NCBI GenBank assembly: GCA_022826385.1
Contig: JAJDUZ010000051.1
Coordinates: forward strand, 1 to 64,000
Reading direction: 5' to 3'
DNA from: Silicimonas sp.
GTDB lineage: Bacteria; Pseudomonadota; Alphaproteobacteria; Rhodobacterales; Rhodobacteraceae
DNA: 64,000 nt
A program made the position numbers and the translations under genes. Shown here in pieces: positions 36,080 through 43,549 of this stretch; position 1 is the first letter of the stretch, and every line of letters starts with the position of its first letter. The notes beneath the pieces were generated by a model. It saw only the letters and a list, made by a program, of their open reading frames with translations. It was not told the DNA's origin and did not search any database.

Positions 36080-36580
36080 ATGACTGAAGAAACACCTGAA
36101 ACCACTCCACCGCAGAAGCCGCGCCGATGGCTCAAGCCTTTGCTGTTCGCATCGCTGGCAATCAATTTGCTTGTCGCAGGTGTCGTGGCTGGAAGTTTGC
36201 TGTCACCGGATAGTCCGCGGAAACGCGGCGACGAAGATCGCGCGATGCGCGGTGTTCTGGGCGAGCCGTTCCTGCGGGCGCTGCCCGGCGACCAACGACG
36301 GGCCATGGTGCGCGATATCGTGCGTCAACGCGATACGCTGCGCGAAGGCCGCGACGCCGTGCGCAACCGGCTTGAAGGGTTCCTTGCAGCCTTGCGGGCC
36401 GAGAGCTTTGATCGCGCCGAGGCAGAGCGTCTGCTGGCAGATCAGCGCGGTGCCGTGGCACGTATCAGGGATATCGGCGAGGTGCTGTTGCTGGATCGCC
36501 TTGAAGCCATGTCGCCGGCCGAACGCGCCGCCTATGCAGACGCCTTGGAAGAGCGCCTTAGGGGCGGCAAGCGTCGCTAA
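36080..36580 (+). CDS. Periplasmic heavy-metal sensor-like (Metal_resist/CpxP-like) protein
   Basis: A 166-residue membrane-anchored protein: basic N-terminus, one helix (RRWLKPLLFASLAINLLVAG), then an all-helical periplasmic domain rich in Arg and Glu (RDIVRQRDTLREGRDAVRNR, RAEAERLLADQRG, LEAMSPAERAAYADAL), the pattern of the Metal_resist/CpxP/CnrX-like fold. CnrX is the metal sensor that controls an ECF sigma factor in Cupriavidus, which supports a signalling role here. The start at 36080 has GAAGGA seven bases upstream. The last 23 bases overlap the convergent pleD-like gene. Confidence 0.78.
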   Translation: MTEETPETTPPQKPRRWLKPLLFASLAINLLVAGVVAGSLLSPDSPRKRGDEDRAMRGVLGEPFLRALPGDQRRAMVRDIVRQRDTLREGRDAVRNRLEGFLAALRAESFDRAEAERLLADQRGAVARIRDIGEVLLLDRLEAMSPAERAAYADALEERLRGGKRR

Positions 36581-37961
36581 GTTCGACCCTGTCGCGGCCA
36601 TTGCTTTTGGCACTGTAGAGCGCGGCGTCGGCCGCCTCGAAAACCGACAGAAACGGCTCCGAACCAAAGCCGATCTGTGTGTCGAACGTGCCGGTTCTTT
36701 GCCCGGCCATTTGGCGTTCGACGATGCCAGGCGCGACGCCGATACTGACCGTAACACTGATCTCGACCGCATCCCGAACCGCGATTGGCGCGCTTGCGAC
36801 TTCTTTCCGCAGCCGTTCGGCCAAGACACGCGCGGTCTCAGGAGTCGTATCCGGCAAGATGATCATGAATTCCTCGCCACCAAAACGGGCGACCAGATCT
36901 TCCGTGCGCAAGTTGGCTTCGAGACGTCGCGCAACGGCGCGCAGAACTTGGTCGCCCGCCGCATGGCCATGGGTGTCGTTGACGGCTTTGAAGTGGTCGA
37001 GGTCGACCAGAAGCAGGCAATATCCAATCGGTGCATCAGCCGCCCGTGTCGACATGTTCGACAGATAGGTCTCGGCAAAGCGTCGGTTGAACAATCCGGT
37101 CAACGGGTCCGTCATCGCCAGTTCATAGCTGTCCTCCGCTACACGTCTGACCGCTTCGATGCGTCGCCGGCGTTCCACCATTGCGTTGATGCGCAGAGCC
37201 ACCTCTTCCACGCTGGCCTTGTCGGTGACGGCTTCACTTGCCCCCAAAGCAAGAGCATGCGTCGCCAGATTGGGAAAGCGTTGCGGATAGACCGCCATGA
37301 CCGGCGCGACGCGCAAATTGTAGCGGTCGCGAAGGTCGGGAATAAGCTTGCTGAGCCATTGCTGACCCAAAGCGGCGTTGATCAGTACAGCGTCGGCCTC
37401 AAGCTCCTCGGTGCCAGCCCCAAGACACTCCTCGGCCCCAAGGCAAGAAACGTCATGGGTCGAGAGGACAGCCAGGTTACTTGGCAACGCCCCAAGATCA
37501 CCGACGCACACGACCCGGGCGCGCGCCGCAAATCCGGACGGAGCCTCTGCAAGACCAAACTTGGCGGCAGCCGCTTGGCGCCGGGACGCCTCGCGGTCTG
37601 CGTCGACCTCGCGGATCAGCCCGCGCACCCGCGCAAGAAGCAGGTCGTCTGGCGATTTCGACGGCAGGACGTCGCGCGCACCCGCCTTGAGGGCCAGAAG
37701 CCTTCGCAACGGTGCGCCTTTTGTATCGAGGCACAGAATCGGGACGCTGGCCCCTTGCAAGGCTGACAGCGTCGACGCCACGCTGCTGGCGGGTTGTTCG
37801 TCAGAAAGACCAAGCAAAACAAGATCATGCTGCTTCGGATCACCAACATACTCGCCAATAGACGATACGGTCGTAACCGCGTATCGCGCGCTTTCCAGCA
37901 AGGCTGCAAAGCGGATGCGATGCGTGGCGATCGCGTCTATGACAAGAACCGATTTCGGCAT
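36558..37961 (-). CDS. PleD-like diguanylate cyclase with degenerate receivers
   Basis: A 467-residue protein with two receiver-like domains followed by a GGDEF domain with active site FGGEEF and the inhibitory I-site RTED five residues before it, as in PleD. The GGDEF domain includes DPLTGLFNRRF and DLDHFKAVNDTHGH. Both receivers lack the phospho-acceptor aspartate: HDLVLLGL (Gly51) and ADAVLINA (Asn) take its place. It makes cyclic di-GMP from two GTP. Because phosphorylation seems impossible, its control would differ from PleD. It is divergent from the DUF3572 gene; pleD in other alphaproteobacteria often lies beside divK, which is not here. Confidence 0.9.
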   Translation of the reverse strand: MPKSVLVIDAIATHRIRFAALLESARYAVTTVSSIGEYVGDPKQHDLVLLGLSDEQPASSVASTLSALQGASVPILCLDTKGAPLRRLLALKAGARDVLPSKSPDDLLLARVRGLIREVDADREASRRQAAAAKFGLAEAPSGFAARARVVCVGDLGALPSNLAVLSTHDVSCLGAEECLGAGTEELEADAVLINAALGQQWLSKLIPDLRDRYNLRVAPVMAVYPQRFPNLATHALALGASEAVTDKASVEEVALRINAMVERRRRIEAVRRVAEDSYELAMTDPLTGLFNRRFAETYLSNMSTRAADAPIGYCLLLVDLDHFKAVNDTHGHAAGDQVLRAVARRLEANLRTEDLVARFGGEEFMIILPDTTPETARVLAERLRKEVASAPIAVRDAVEISVTVSIGVAPGIVERQMAGQRTGTFDTQIGFGSEPFLSVFEAADAALYSAKSNGRDRVELSDACRP

Positions 37962-38043
37962 GAAGACTCAAATCTCGTAAAAGTCTTTGTTTGCCGTTCA
38001 GTCTTTTCTGATAGGTATTAACAAACCATTGAATGGAAACCGA

Positions 38044-38331
38044 ATGACCCCTTTGGCGCGAGATTCAGCCGAATTGCTGGCCATCGAGGCCTTGTCATGG
38101 CTTGTCGGGAACGACGAGTTGTTGCCGGTCTTTCTCGGCTCGACAGGTGCGGGGGCCGATGACCTGAGGCAACGGGCCAAGGACCCCGAGTTTCTGGCCT
38201 CGGTCCTGGACTTCCTGCTGATGGACGACGCTTGGATCCAGATGTTCTGTGACAGTGCCCAATACGCTTACGACTTGCCGGTGCGGGCGCGGGCCGCGCT
38301 GCCCGGCGGCGCCGAAGTCAACTGGACCTGA
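38044..38331 (+). CDS. DUF3572 family protein
   Basis: A 95-residue soluble, acidic alpha-helical protein: DSAELLAIEALSWLVGND, FLGSTGAGADDLRQRAKDPE, and FLLMDDAWIQMFCDSAQYA. This matches the alphaproteobacterial DUF3572 family, often encoded next to pleD. Function unknown. The frame opens 57 bases upstream, but the ATG at 38044 starts the conserved region. It ends three bases before the convergent phaZ stop. Confidence 0.8.
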   Translation: MTPLARDSAELLAIEALSWLVGNDELLPVFLGSTGAGADDLRQRAKDPEFLASVLDFLLMDDAWIQMFCDSAQYAYDLPVRARAALPGGAEVNWT

Positions 38332-38334
38332 AGC

Positions 38335-39594
38335 TCAGGCCGACTTCTTGCGGCGCCCGCGCTTGGGCGTGTTCTGATCGATAAAATCCAGAACCAAGGG
38401 GCGGATGTTGTTCCTCCAGCTCTTGCCTGCGAAGATCCCATAGTGACCGGCGCGCGGCTCAAGATGGCTGGCTTTGCGCTCATCCGGCAAACCAGTCAGC
38501 AGATCAAGCGCTGCGAGGCATTGTCCCGGCGCCGAGATGTCGTCCCGCTCGCCTTCCACAACTTTCACAGCAACGTCAGTGATCGCCCCGATATCGACCA
38601 TTTGGCCTGCAACTTCGAACTTGTTCAAAGCAATATCGCGGCGTTTGAAGATCCGCTCGACGGTCGACAGATAGAACTCGGCCGGCATGTCCATGACCGC
38701 CAGGTATTCGTCATAGAACCGGTTATGCTTGTCGTGGTCGCCGGATTCGCCTTTGGCCACGCGCAGAACCTGGTCGCTGAACGCCTTGCCATGCGTTTCG
38801 GCGTTCATCGACATGAACGAGGCCAATTGCAGAAGGCCCGGATACACCATCCGCCCGACACCGGCGTATTTGAAGCCAACGCGCTGAATGATGAACTGTT
38901 CAAGCTGGCCCATCGTCACGCGGCGTCCGAAATCGGTCACGTCGGTTCGTGCGCGATCAGGATCGATCGGCCCGCCAATCAGGGTCAGCGTCCGAGGCTG
39001 TGCTTTCGGGTCTTTCTCAGCCAGCAGCGCCGTGGCAGCCAGCGCAAGGGGCGCGGGCTGACACACGGCGATGACGTTAATCTCGGGACCAAGTTGCTGC
39101 ATGAACTCGGCCAGATAGAGGGTGTAATCCTCGACATCGAACTTGCCGACGCTGACGGGAATGTCGCGAGCGTTGTGCCAGTCGGTCACCCAAACCTCGG
39201 CGTCCGGCAGCAGGCTTTGCACGGTCGAGCGCAACAGCGTCGCATAGTGGCCCGACATCGGCGCAACCAGAAGGATCTTGCGGTGTTTGTAAGGCCGCCC
39301 CTGCACCTTGAAGCGGATCAGGTCACCAAACGGCCGCGCAATCTCGGTTTCGACGGTCACAATATGGTCACGCCCGTCAGACGCGACCACACTGTCGATG
39401 CCCCAGTCGGGCTTCGCGACCATGCGGGCGAAACTACGTTCTGTCACTTCACCCCAAGCGGCCATAAGACGAAACGCAGGATTCGGCACGACGCCCCAAA
39501 TCGGATAGGATGCCATGGAAAGCGCCGTCGCCCCAAGCCACTGGTTGGTGTTCCGAACCGTCTCCATGAGGTCGTATGTCATCATGTACCGCAT
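38335..39594 (-). CDS. phaZ: Intracellular PHA depolymerase
   Basis: Degrades stored polyhydroxyalkanoate inside the cell. The 419-residue alpha/beta hydrolase starts MRYMMTYDLMETVRNTNQW and shows the catalytic triad region: the nucleophile motif INVIAVCQPAPLAL (Cys in place of Ser, as in PhaZ of this group), DWHNARDIPVS and the C-terminal EPRAGHYGIFAGKSW with the catalytic His. The start at 39594 lies 116 bases from divergent phaC, and the intervening region has TGC-rich operator-like sequence. The frame extends 111 codons further upstream without family similarity. Confidence 0.92.
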   Translation of the reverse strand: MRYMMTYDLMETVRNTNQWLGATALSMASYPIWGVVPNPAFRLMAAWGEVTERSFARMVAKPDWGIDSVVASDGRDHIVTVETEIARPFGDLIRFKVQGRPYKHRKILLVAPMSGHYATLLRSTVQSLLPDAEVWVTDWHNARDIPVSVGKFDVEDYTLYLAEFMQQLGPEINVIAVCQPAPLALAATALLAEKDPKAQPRTLTLIGGPIDPDRARTDVTDFGRRVTMGQLEQFIIQRVGFKYAGVGRMVYPGLLQLASFMSMNAETHGKAFSDQVLRVAKGESGDHDKHNRFYDEYLAVMDMPAEFYLSTVERIFKRRDIALNKFEVAGQMVDIGAITDVAVKVVEGERDDISAPGQCLAALDLLTGLPDERKASHLEPRAGHYGIFAGKSWRNNIRPLVLDFIDQNTPKRGRRKKSA

Positions 39595-39676
39595 ATCATG
39601 TACTCCTACGACCTGCTGGGCGGGATGCCAAAACGTCGCTTTGCCTCTCGCAGCGAACAGCGCTAGAGGGCAAATG

Positions 39677-39688
39677 CTGCAACTGCAA
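39677..39688. promoter_or_regulatory. TGC-rich PhaR-like site in the phaZ-phaC intergenic region
   Basis: CTGCAACTGCAA lies 23 bases before the phaC start. TGC-rich sequences are bound by the repressor PhaR of Paracoccus and Rhodobacter. This half-palindromic copy is weaker than the two at 41537-41582, so binding is only suggested. Confidence 0.4.
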
Positions 39689-39710
39689 AAAGTACGCCGG
39701 AAAGTAACCG

Positions 39711-41510
39711 ATGACAACTGAAGAAACAGAAAACGGGAAGAATCTCGATATTTTGAACGAGAATCTGGCGAAGGTTGAGGAGTTGTCGCAACGCTTTGTT
39801 TCGGCCGTTGCGCAGAAGAAGCAGATTCATCCGGGGCTGCAGGGGCCGGGGCAAGACCTCTATATGAAGGCCGCGGCAGCCTATTTTTCCGAGGCGATGA
39901 CGCACCCGTCGCGGATACTGGAAACACAGGTCGAGTACTGGGGCAAGGCGCTCAAACACTTCGTCGAAGCACAGGAAAGCCTGATGGGGGGGCAGTTGGC
40001 GCCGCCCGAGAACACCGGGCCGCGCGATCGGCGCTTTTCGAACGAATTGTGGGACAGTCACCCCTATTTCAACTTCATCAAGCAACAATACCTGTTCTCG
40101 GCAGACGCCGTACGGAACGCGGTCGACCAACTCGATGACCTCGACGAGACCGACAGAAAGCGTCTTCGGTATTTTTCTCAGCAAATTATCGACATGATGA
40201 GCCCTACAAACTTCTTCGGGACCAACCCCGAGGCACTGACCAAGGCGGTCGAAACCAACGGGCAGTCGCTGGTCGATGGTCTGGAGAACCTTGTGCGGGA
40301 TATCGAGTCGTCCGACGGCGAATTGCTGGTCACACTGGCCGACAAGAACGCGTTCAAAGTTGGTGAAAACATCGGCTCGACCGAAGGCTCGGTCGTTTAT
40401 CGAAACGACATCCTCGAGCTTATTCAGTACGCGCCCACCACCGAAACCGTGCACAAGACCCCGCTGATCATCTTCCCGCCCTGGATCAACAAGTTCTACA
40501 TCCTTGATCTCAAGCCGAAGAACAGCCTGATCAAGTGGATCGTCGATCAGGGCTATACGCTTTTCGTCGTCAGCTGGAAGAACCCCGATACAAGCTACCG
40601 CGACTTCGGGATGGATGACTATGTCGAGACCGGCTACCTGGAAGCCATCGATGCGGTGAAGAAGATCACCGGGGAAACTCAGGTCAACGCCATCGGCTAC
40701 TGCATCGCCGGCACAACGCTATCACTGACCCTCGCCCTGCTGCAGAAGCGCGGCGACAAGTCGATCAAGTCCGCCACGCTCTTCACCACACTTACGGATT
40801 TCGAAGATCAAGGCGAAGTGGGCGTGTTCCTGTCCAACGACTTCGTTGATGCGATTGAAGAACAAGTGGCCGAGGACGGCGTGCTTGAAAGCTTCATCAT
40901 GAGCCGCACGTTCAGCTTCCTCCGTTCGAACGACCTGATCTATGGCCCGGCCATTCGCAGCTATATGTTGGGCGAGGCACCGCCCGCCTTTGACCTGCTT
41001 TACTGGAATGGCGACGGGACAAATCTGCCGGCGTGCATGTTGATGGAATATCTGCGCGGGCTTTGTCAGGGGAACCGCTTTGCCAAGGGCGGCTTCGAAA
41101 TTTGCGGCGAGACCGTCCATATCAAGGATGTGAAAGTGCCTCTTTGCGCGATTGCCTGCGAGACCGACCATATCGCCGCATGGACCACCAGCTATGCGGG
41201 TGTTCAGAAGATGGGGAGCCGTTCCAAGACGTTCATTCTGTCCGAGTCCGGGCATATCGCTGGGATCGTGAACCCGCCATCGAAGAACAAGTACGGCCAC
41301 TACATGAATGACGCATGGCCAGACGCCGCTGCCGAGTGGCGCGAGGGCGCAACGTTCCACGAAGGGTCTTGGTGGCCGACATGGGAAAAGTGGCTGGGGT
41401 CACGTTCGGGGAAGAAAGTTCCGGCCCGAGAGATTGGTGCAAAGAAAGCCTTCCCCGTATTGGCCCCCGCACCCGGAACTTATGTGACGGAAGTGCCAAA
41501 ATCCGCCTAA
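39711..41510 (+). CDS. phaC: Class I poly(3-hydroxyalkanoate) synthase
   Basis: Polymerises (R)-3-hydroxyacyl-CoA into storage granules. The 599-residue enzyme has the lipase-like box GYCIAG with catalytic Cys331, the Asp in ACETDHIAAW (about 486) and the His in SGHIAGIVNPP (about 515), and the PhaC N-terminal domain with WDSHPYFNFIKQQYLFSADA. The length is typical of class I. Flanked by phaZ and phaP, it forms the PHA cycle cluster; phaA and phaB are not adjacent, although a broken thiolase lies 5 kb away. Confidence 0.97.
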   Translation: MTTEETENGKNLDILNENLAKVEELSQRFVSAVAQKKQIHPGLQGPGQDLYMKAAAAYFSEAMTHPSRILETQVEYWGKALKHFVEAQESLMGGQLAPPENTGPRDRRFSNELWDSHPYFNFIKQQYLFSADAVRNAVDQLDDLDETDRKRLRYFSQQIIDMMSPTNFFGTNPEALTKAVETNGQSLVDGLENLVRDIESSDGELLVTLADKNAFKVGENIGSTEGSVVYRNDILELIQYAPTTETVHKTPLIIFPPWINKFYILDLKPKNSLIKWIVDQGYTLFVVSWKNPDTSYRDFGMDDYVETGYLEAIDAVKKITGETQVNAIGYCIAGTTLSLTLALLQKRGDKSIKSATLFTTLTDFEDQGEVGVFLSNDFVDAIEEQVAEDGVLESFIMSRTFSFLRSNDLIYGPAIRSYMLGEAPPAFDLLYWNGDGTNLPACMLMEYLRGLCQGNRFAKGGFEICGETVHIKDVKVPLCAIACETDHIAAWTTSYAGVQKMGSRSKTFILSESGHIAGIVNPPSKNKYGHYMNDAWPDAAAEWREGATFHEGSWWPTWEKWLGSRSGKKVPAREIGAKKAFPVLAPAPGTYVTEVPKSA

Positions 41511-41536
41511 ATCACTGATTGAAAAGCAGATTAAAT

Positions 41537-41557
41537 TTTTGCTGCACTGCAGCAAAA
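41537..41557. promoter_or_regulatory. PhaR-type operator 1 upstream of phaP
   Basis: A perfect 21-base palindrome centred on CTGCACTGCAG (41542-41552), with TTTTG/CAAAA arms. It matches the CTGC-N3-GCAG type sequence reported for PhaR repressors of Rhodobacter and Paracoccus. It lies 96-116 bases before the phasin start. Confidence 0.7.
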
Positions 41558-41561
41558 GGGG

Positions 41562-41590
41562 TTGATTTGCTGCAGTGCAGCATGTATATA
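41562..41590 (+). promoter_or_regulatory. phaP promoter with PhaR-type operator 2 in its spacer
   Basis: TTGATT (41562-41567) and TATATA (41585-41590) are spaced by 17 bases and form a good sigma-70-like promoter. The spacer contains a perfect 15-base palindrome, TGCTGCAGTGCAGCA (41568-41582), that carries CTGC-N3-GCAG. A repressor bound there would block RNA polymerase directly. The arrangement is seen in sequence; the repressor is inferred to be PhaR. Confidence 0.7.
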
Positions 41591-41652
41591 TTCTGCAGTT
41601 GCGAAGCGCAGGGCAGTTCCTGCCTCAACTGATCACAGATTTGGAGAACACC

Positions 41653-42102
41653 ATGCCCGCTAAGGCCAACAACGATTACACGAAGATGATGAAAGACATG
41701 CTGGGTGCATTCCCGGTTGATACGCCTGCCATGACCGAAGCTTTCAAGACCCAGGCAAGCTTTGCCGACAAGATGTCGAAAGTTGTTCTGGAAGCCGCCG
41801 AGAAATCCACCGAGGTTTCGGCCGGCTGGACGAAAGCCACGATCGGCAAACTGGGCGTTGTCACCAACGTCAAGGAAGACCCGGCTGACTACACCAAAGC
41901 CATGACCGACTTCGCTTCGGCTCAAGCCGAAATGAGCTCGGAATCGATGGCTGCTTTCGCCGAGATCGCCAAGAAAGTTCAGATGGAAACCGTCGAACTG
42001 ATGCTGGCCGCCGGCAAAGACTTCGGTGACGACGCCACGAAGGCTGTCAAGAAAGCCACCGACGAGATGACCGCTGCCGCCAAGAAGGCGACTGCGAAGT
42101 AA
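41653..42102 (+). CDS. phaP: Phasin (PHA granule-associated protein)
   Basis: A 149-residue amphipathic, lysine-rich helical protein that coats PHA granules. The pattern AMTEAFKTQASFADKMSKVVLEAAEKS and a C-terminal Ala/Lys-rich stretch (KAVKKATDEMTAAAKKATAK) are characteristic of phasins. Codon usage is strongly biased, suggesting high expression. GGAGAA lies upstream of the ATG. Two PhaR-type palindromes overlap its promoter and a strong terminator follows. The phaR gene, which usually follows phaP in this family of organisms, is absent here. Confidence 0.9.
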   Translation: MPAKANNDYTKMMKDMLGAFPVDTPAMTEAFKTQASFADKMSKVVLEAAEKSTEVSAGWTKATIGKLGVVTNVKEDPADYTKAMTDFASAQAEMSSESMAAFAEIAKKVQMETVELMLAAGKDFGDDATKAVKKATDEMTAAAKKATAK

Positions 42103-42147
42103 GTTGATCAGTTTCTGATTGCCAACGTCCTCCCTGTTGGCATCATC

Positions 42148-42582
42148 CTACTGGCGGGCCTCTTGGCCCGCCATTTTTTCTTCCGGGTCATCCGCGGAAG
42201 ACGCGGAACTCCGAAGCATGGCGCGCCGCAGTCCCGCTTTCAGGCGTGGAACGCTCAGAGGCTTTTCAAGGAACTCATGGCCCTCGGCCATCTTTGACAT
42301 GTCGTCGACATTGTAGCCCGAGAAGAAGACGATTGGGATCTGTGCATCTGCAAGGCTCTTGCCAAACTCGACGGTCGTTTCATTGTCGGGAAGGTTCACG
42401 TCAAGCAAGGCAAGGTCGATTTTCTCTGCTTCAGCATGTTGCGTCGCCTCTGCAAGACACGACGCAATCAACACCTCTTTCACGCCCAATGCGGAAAGCT
42501 GCTTCTCGATCTTCTCGGCGAGGAAAAGTTCGTCTTCAACAAGAAGCAGCCTCTTGTCATGGAAAGTGACATCCTGGGTCAT
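42148..42582 (-). CDS. Stand-alone receiver-domain response regulator
   Basis: A 144-residue single receiver domain: LLLVEDELFLAEKIEKQL (acidic pair), phospho-Asp in LALLDVNLPDNET, and the conserved Lys in EFLEKPLSVPRLK. After it come about 20 polar residues and no DNA-binding domain. Such proteins relay phosphate or bind partners, as CheY and DivK do. No kinase gene is adjacent. The 3' end overlaps the phaP terminator on the other strand. Confidence 0.88.
   Translation of the reverse strand: MTQDVTFHDKRLLLVEDELFLAEKIEKQLSALGVKEVLIASCLAEATQHAEAEKIDLALLDVNLPDNETTVEFGKSLADAQIPIVFFSGYNVDDMSKMAEGHEFLEKPLSVPRLKAGLRRAMLRSSASSADDPEEKMAGQEARQ
42153..42179 (+). terminator. Intrinsic terminator of phaP
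   Basis: An eight-base GC-only stem GGCGGGCC/GGCCCGCC (42153-42160, 42165-42172) with a TCTT loop, followed by ATTTTTT. It lies 50 bases after the phaP stop and inside the 3' end of the convergent receiver gene. Confidence 0.85.
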
Positions 42583-42644
42583 GGCTAATCCTCTAACCGG
42601 GCCGCATCAATGCTCGTTCAGGCTTCGAGGCCTACAACTTAAAA

Positions 42645-42664
42645 TATTCTTTCTGACAAGAATA
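42645..42664 (-). terminator. Weak terminator after the polyamine ABC operon
   Basis: On the minus strand TATTCTT and AAGAATA form a seven-base stem with a six-base loop, followed by TTTT. It lies 32 bases after the potC-like stop. The AT-rich stem makes it weaker than the other hairpins in the window, so read-through into the receiver gene is possible. Confidence 0.4.
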
Positions 42665-42695
42665 CAATTTAAAGATGTATAGCGGAAGATCAAGC

Positions 42696-43546
42696 TCAGC
42701 TTGGGGACATGCCTCTCAGACGTTCCGATCGACGCCTCAGGATTTCAATTGTCGCAAGGAGGACAATTGAGATTGCAACAAGGATTGTCGCAACCGCAAG
42801 GATCGTCGGGCTGATCTGCTCGCGCAGGCCCGTGAACATTTGCCATGGCAAGGTCTTTTGTCCGGCCGATCCCACAAACAGAACAACCACAACTTCATCA
42901 AACGAGGTGATGAAGGCAAAGAGCCCCCCGATATGACGCCCGGCAGGATCAAGGGCATCTGCACCCGGAAGAACGTGGTCACAGGGTCAGCACCAAGGTT
43001 CGCCGCGGCACGGGTCAGGCTTCTGTCAAAGCCCACCAATGTTGCCGTCACGGTGATGATGACGAATGGAATCCCCAGCGCAGCATGGGCCAGAACAACC
43101 CCCCAATAGGTGCCCTGCAACCCGATCCGACTGTAAAAGAAGAACATGCCGGCTGCGGAAATGATCAGGGGAACGATCATCGGCGAGATCAGCACCGCCA
43201 TGATCGCCCGTCGAAACGGCACATGCGGCTGACTCAAGCCGATCGCAGCCAAAGTGCCGAAGCCGACCGACAAAAGCGTTGCCATCGGTGCGATGGTCAC
43301 CGAGTTCCACAGCGCCTGTTGCCAGTCATTGTTGGTGAAGAAGTCCTGATAGTGCTTCAGTGAATACCCTTCGGCGCTGAGCGAGAGCATGGCCGGTGTG
43401 AAGGTAAAGAAGTCCTCGGCGTTGAAGCTGAGCGGGATGATGATCAGGATCGGTGCGATCAGGAAAAAGAAGATCAGCCCGCAGATGACGCGGAACGCAT
43501 AATACCAGATGCGCTGGCCGGTTGTTGCATATGGTGGCAATCCCAT
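42696..43546 (-). pseudogene. potC: PotC-like ABC permease with apparent one-base frameshift
   Basis: Second inner-membrane permease of the polyamine-type importer. The N-terminal part (IWYYAFRVICGLIFFFLIAPI through the ABC permease loop, LTRAAANLGADPVTTFFRVQMPLILPG) is normal up to VISGG. At a run of six G residues (42924-42929) the frame is lost: one more base restores LFAFITSFDEVVVVLFVG and a normal C-terminus ending in RRRSERLRGMSPS at 42696. The restored product is about 283 residues, the usual PotC length. It is either a true lesion, a slippage-corrected tract or a sequencing error. Confidence 0.85.
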
Positions 43547-43549
43547 GGC

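Noticed and set aside
38017..38031. CtrA-like half-pair TTAA-N7-TTGA between pleD-like gene and DUF3572
   Set aside because: One mismatch in a short AT-rich motif; such matches are frequent by chance.
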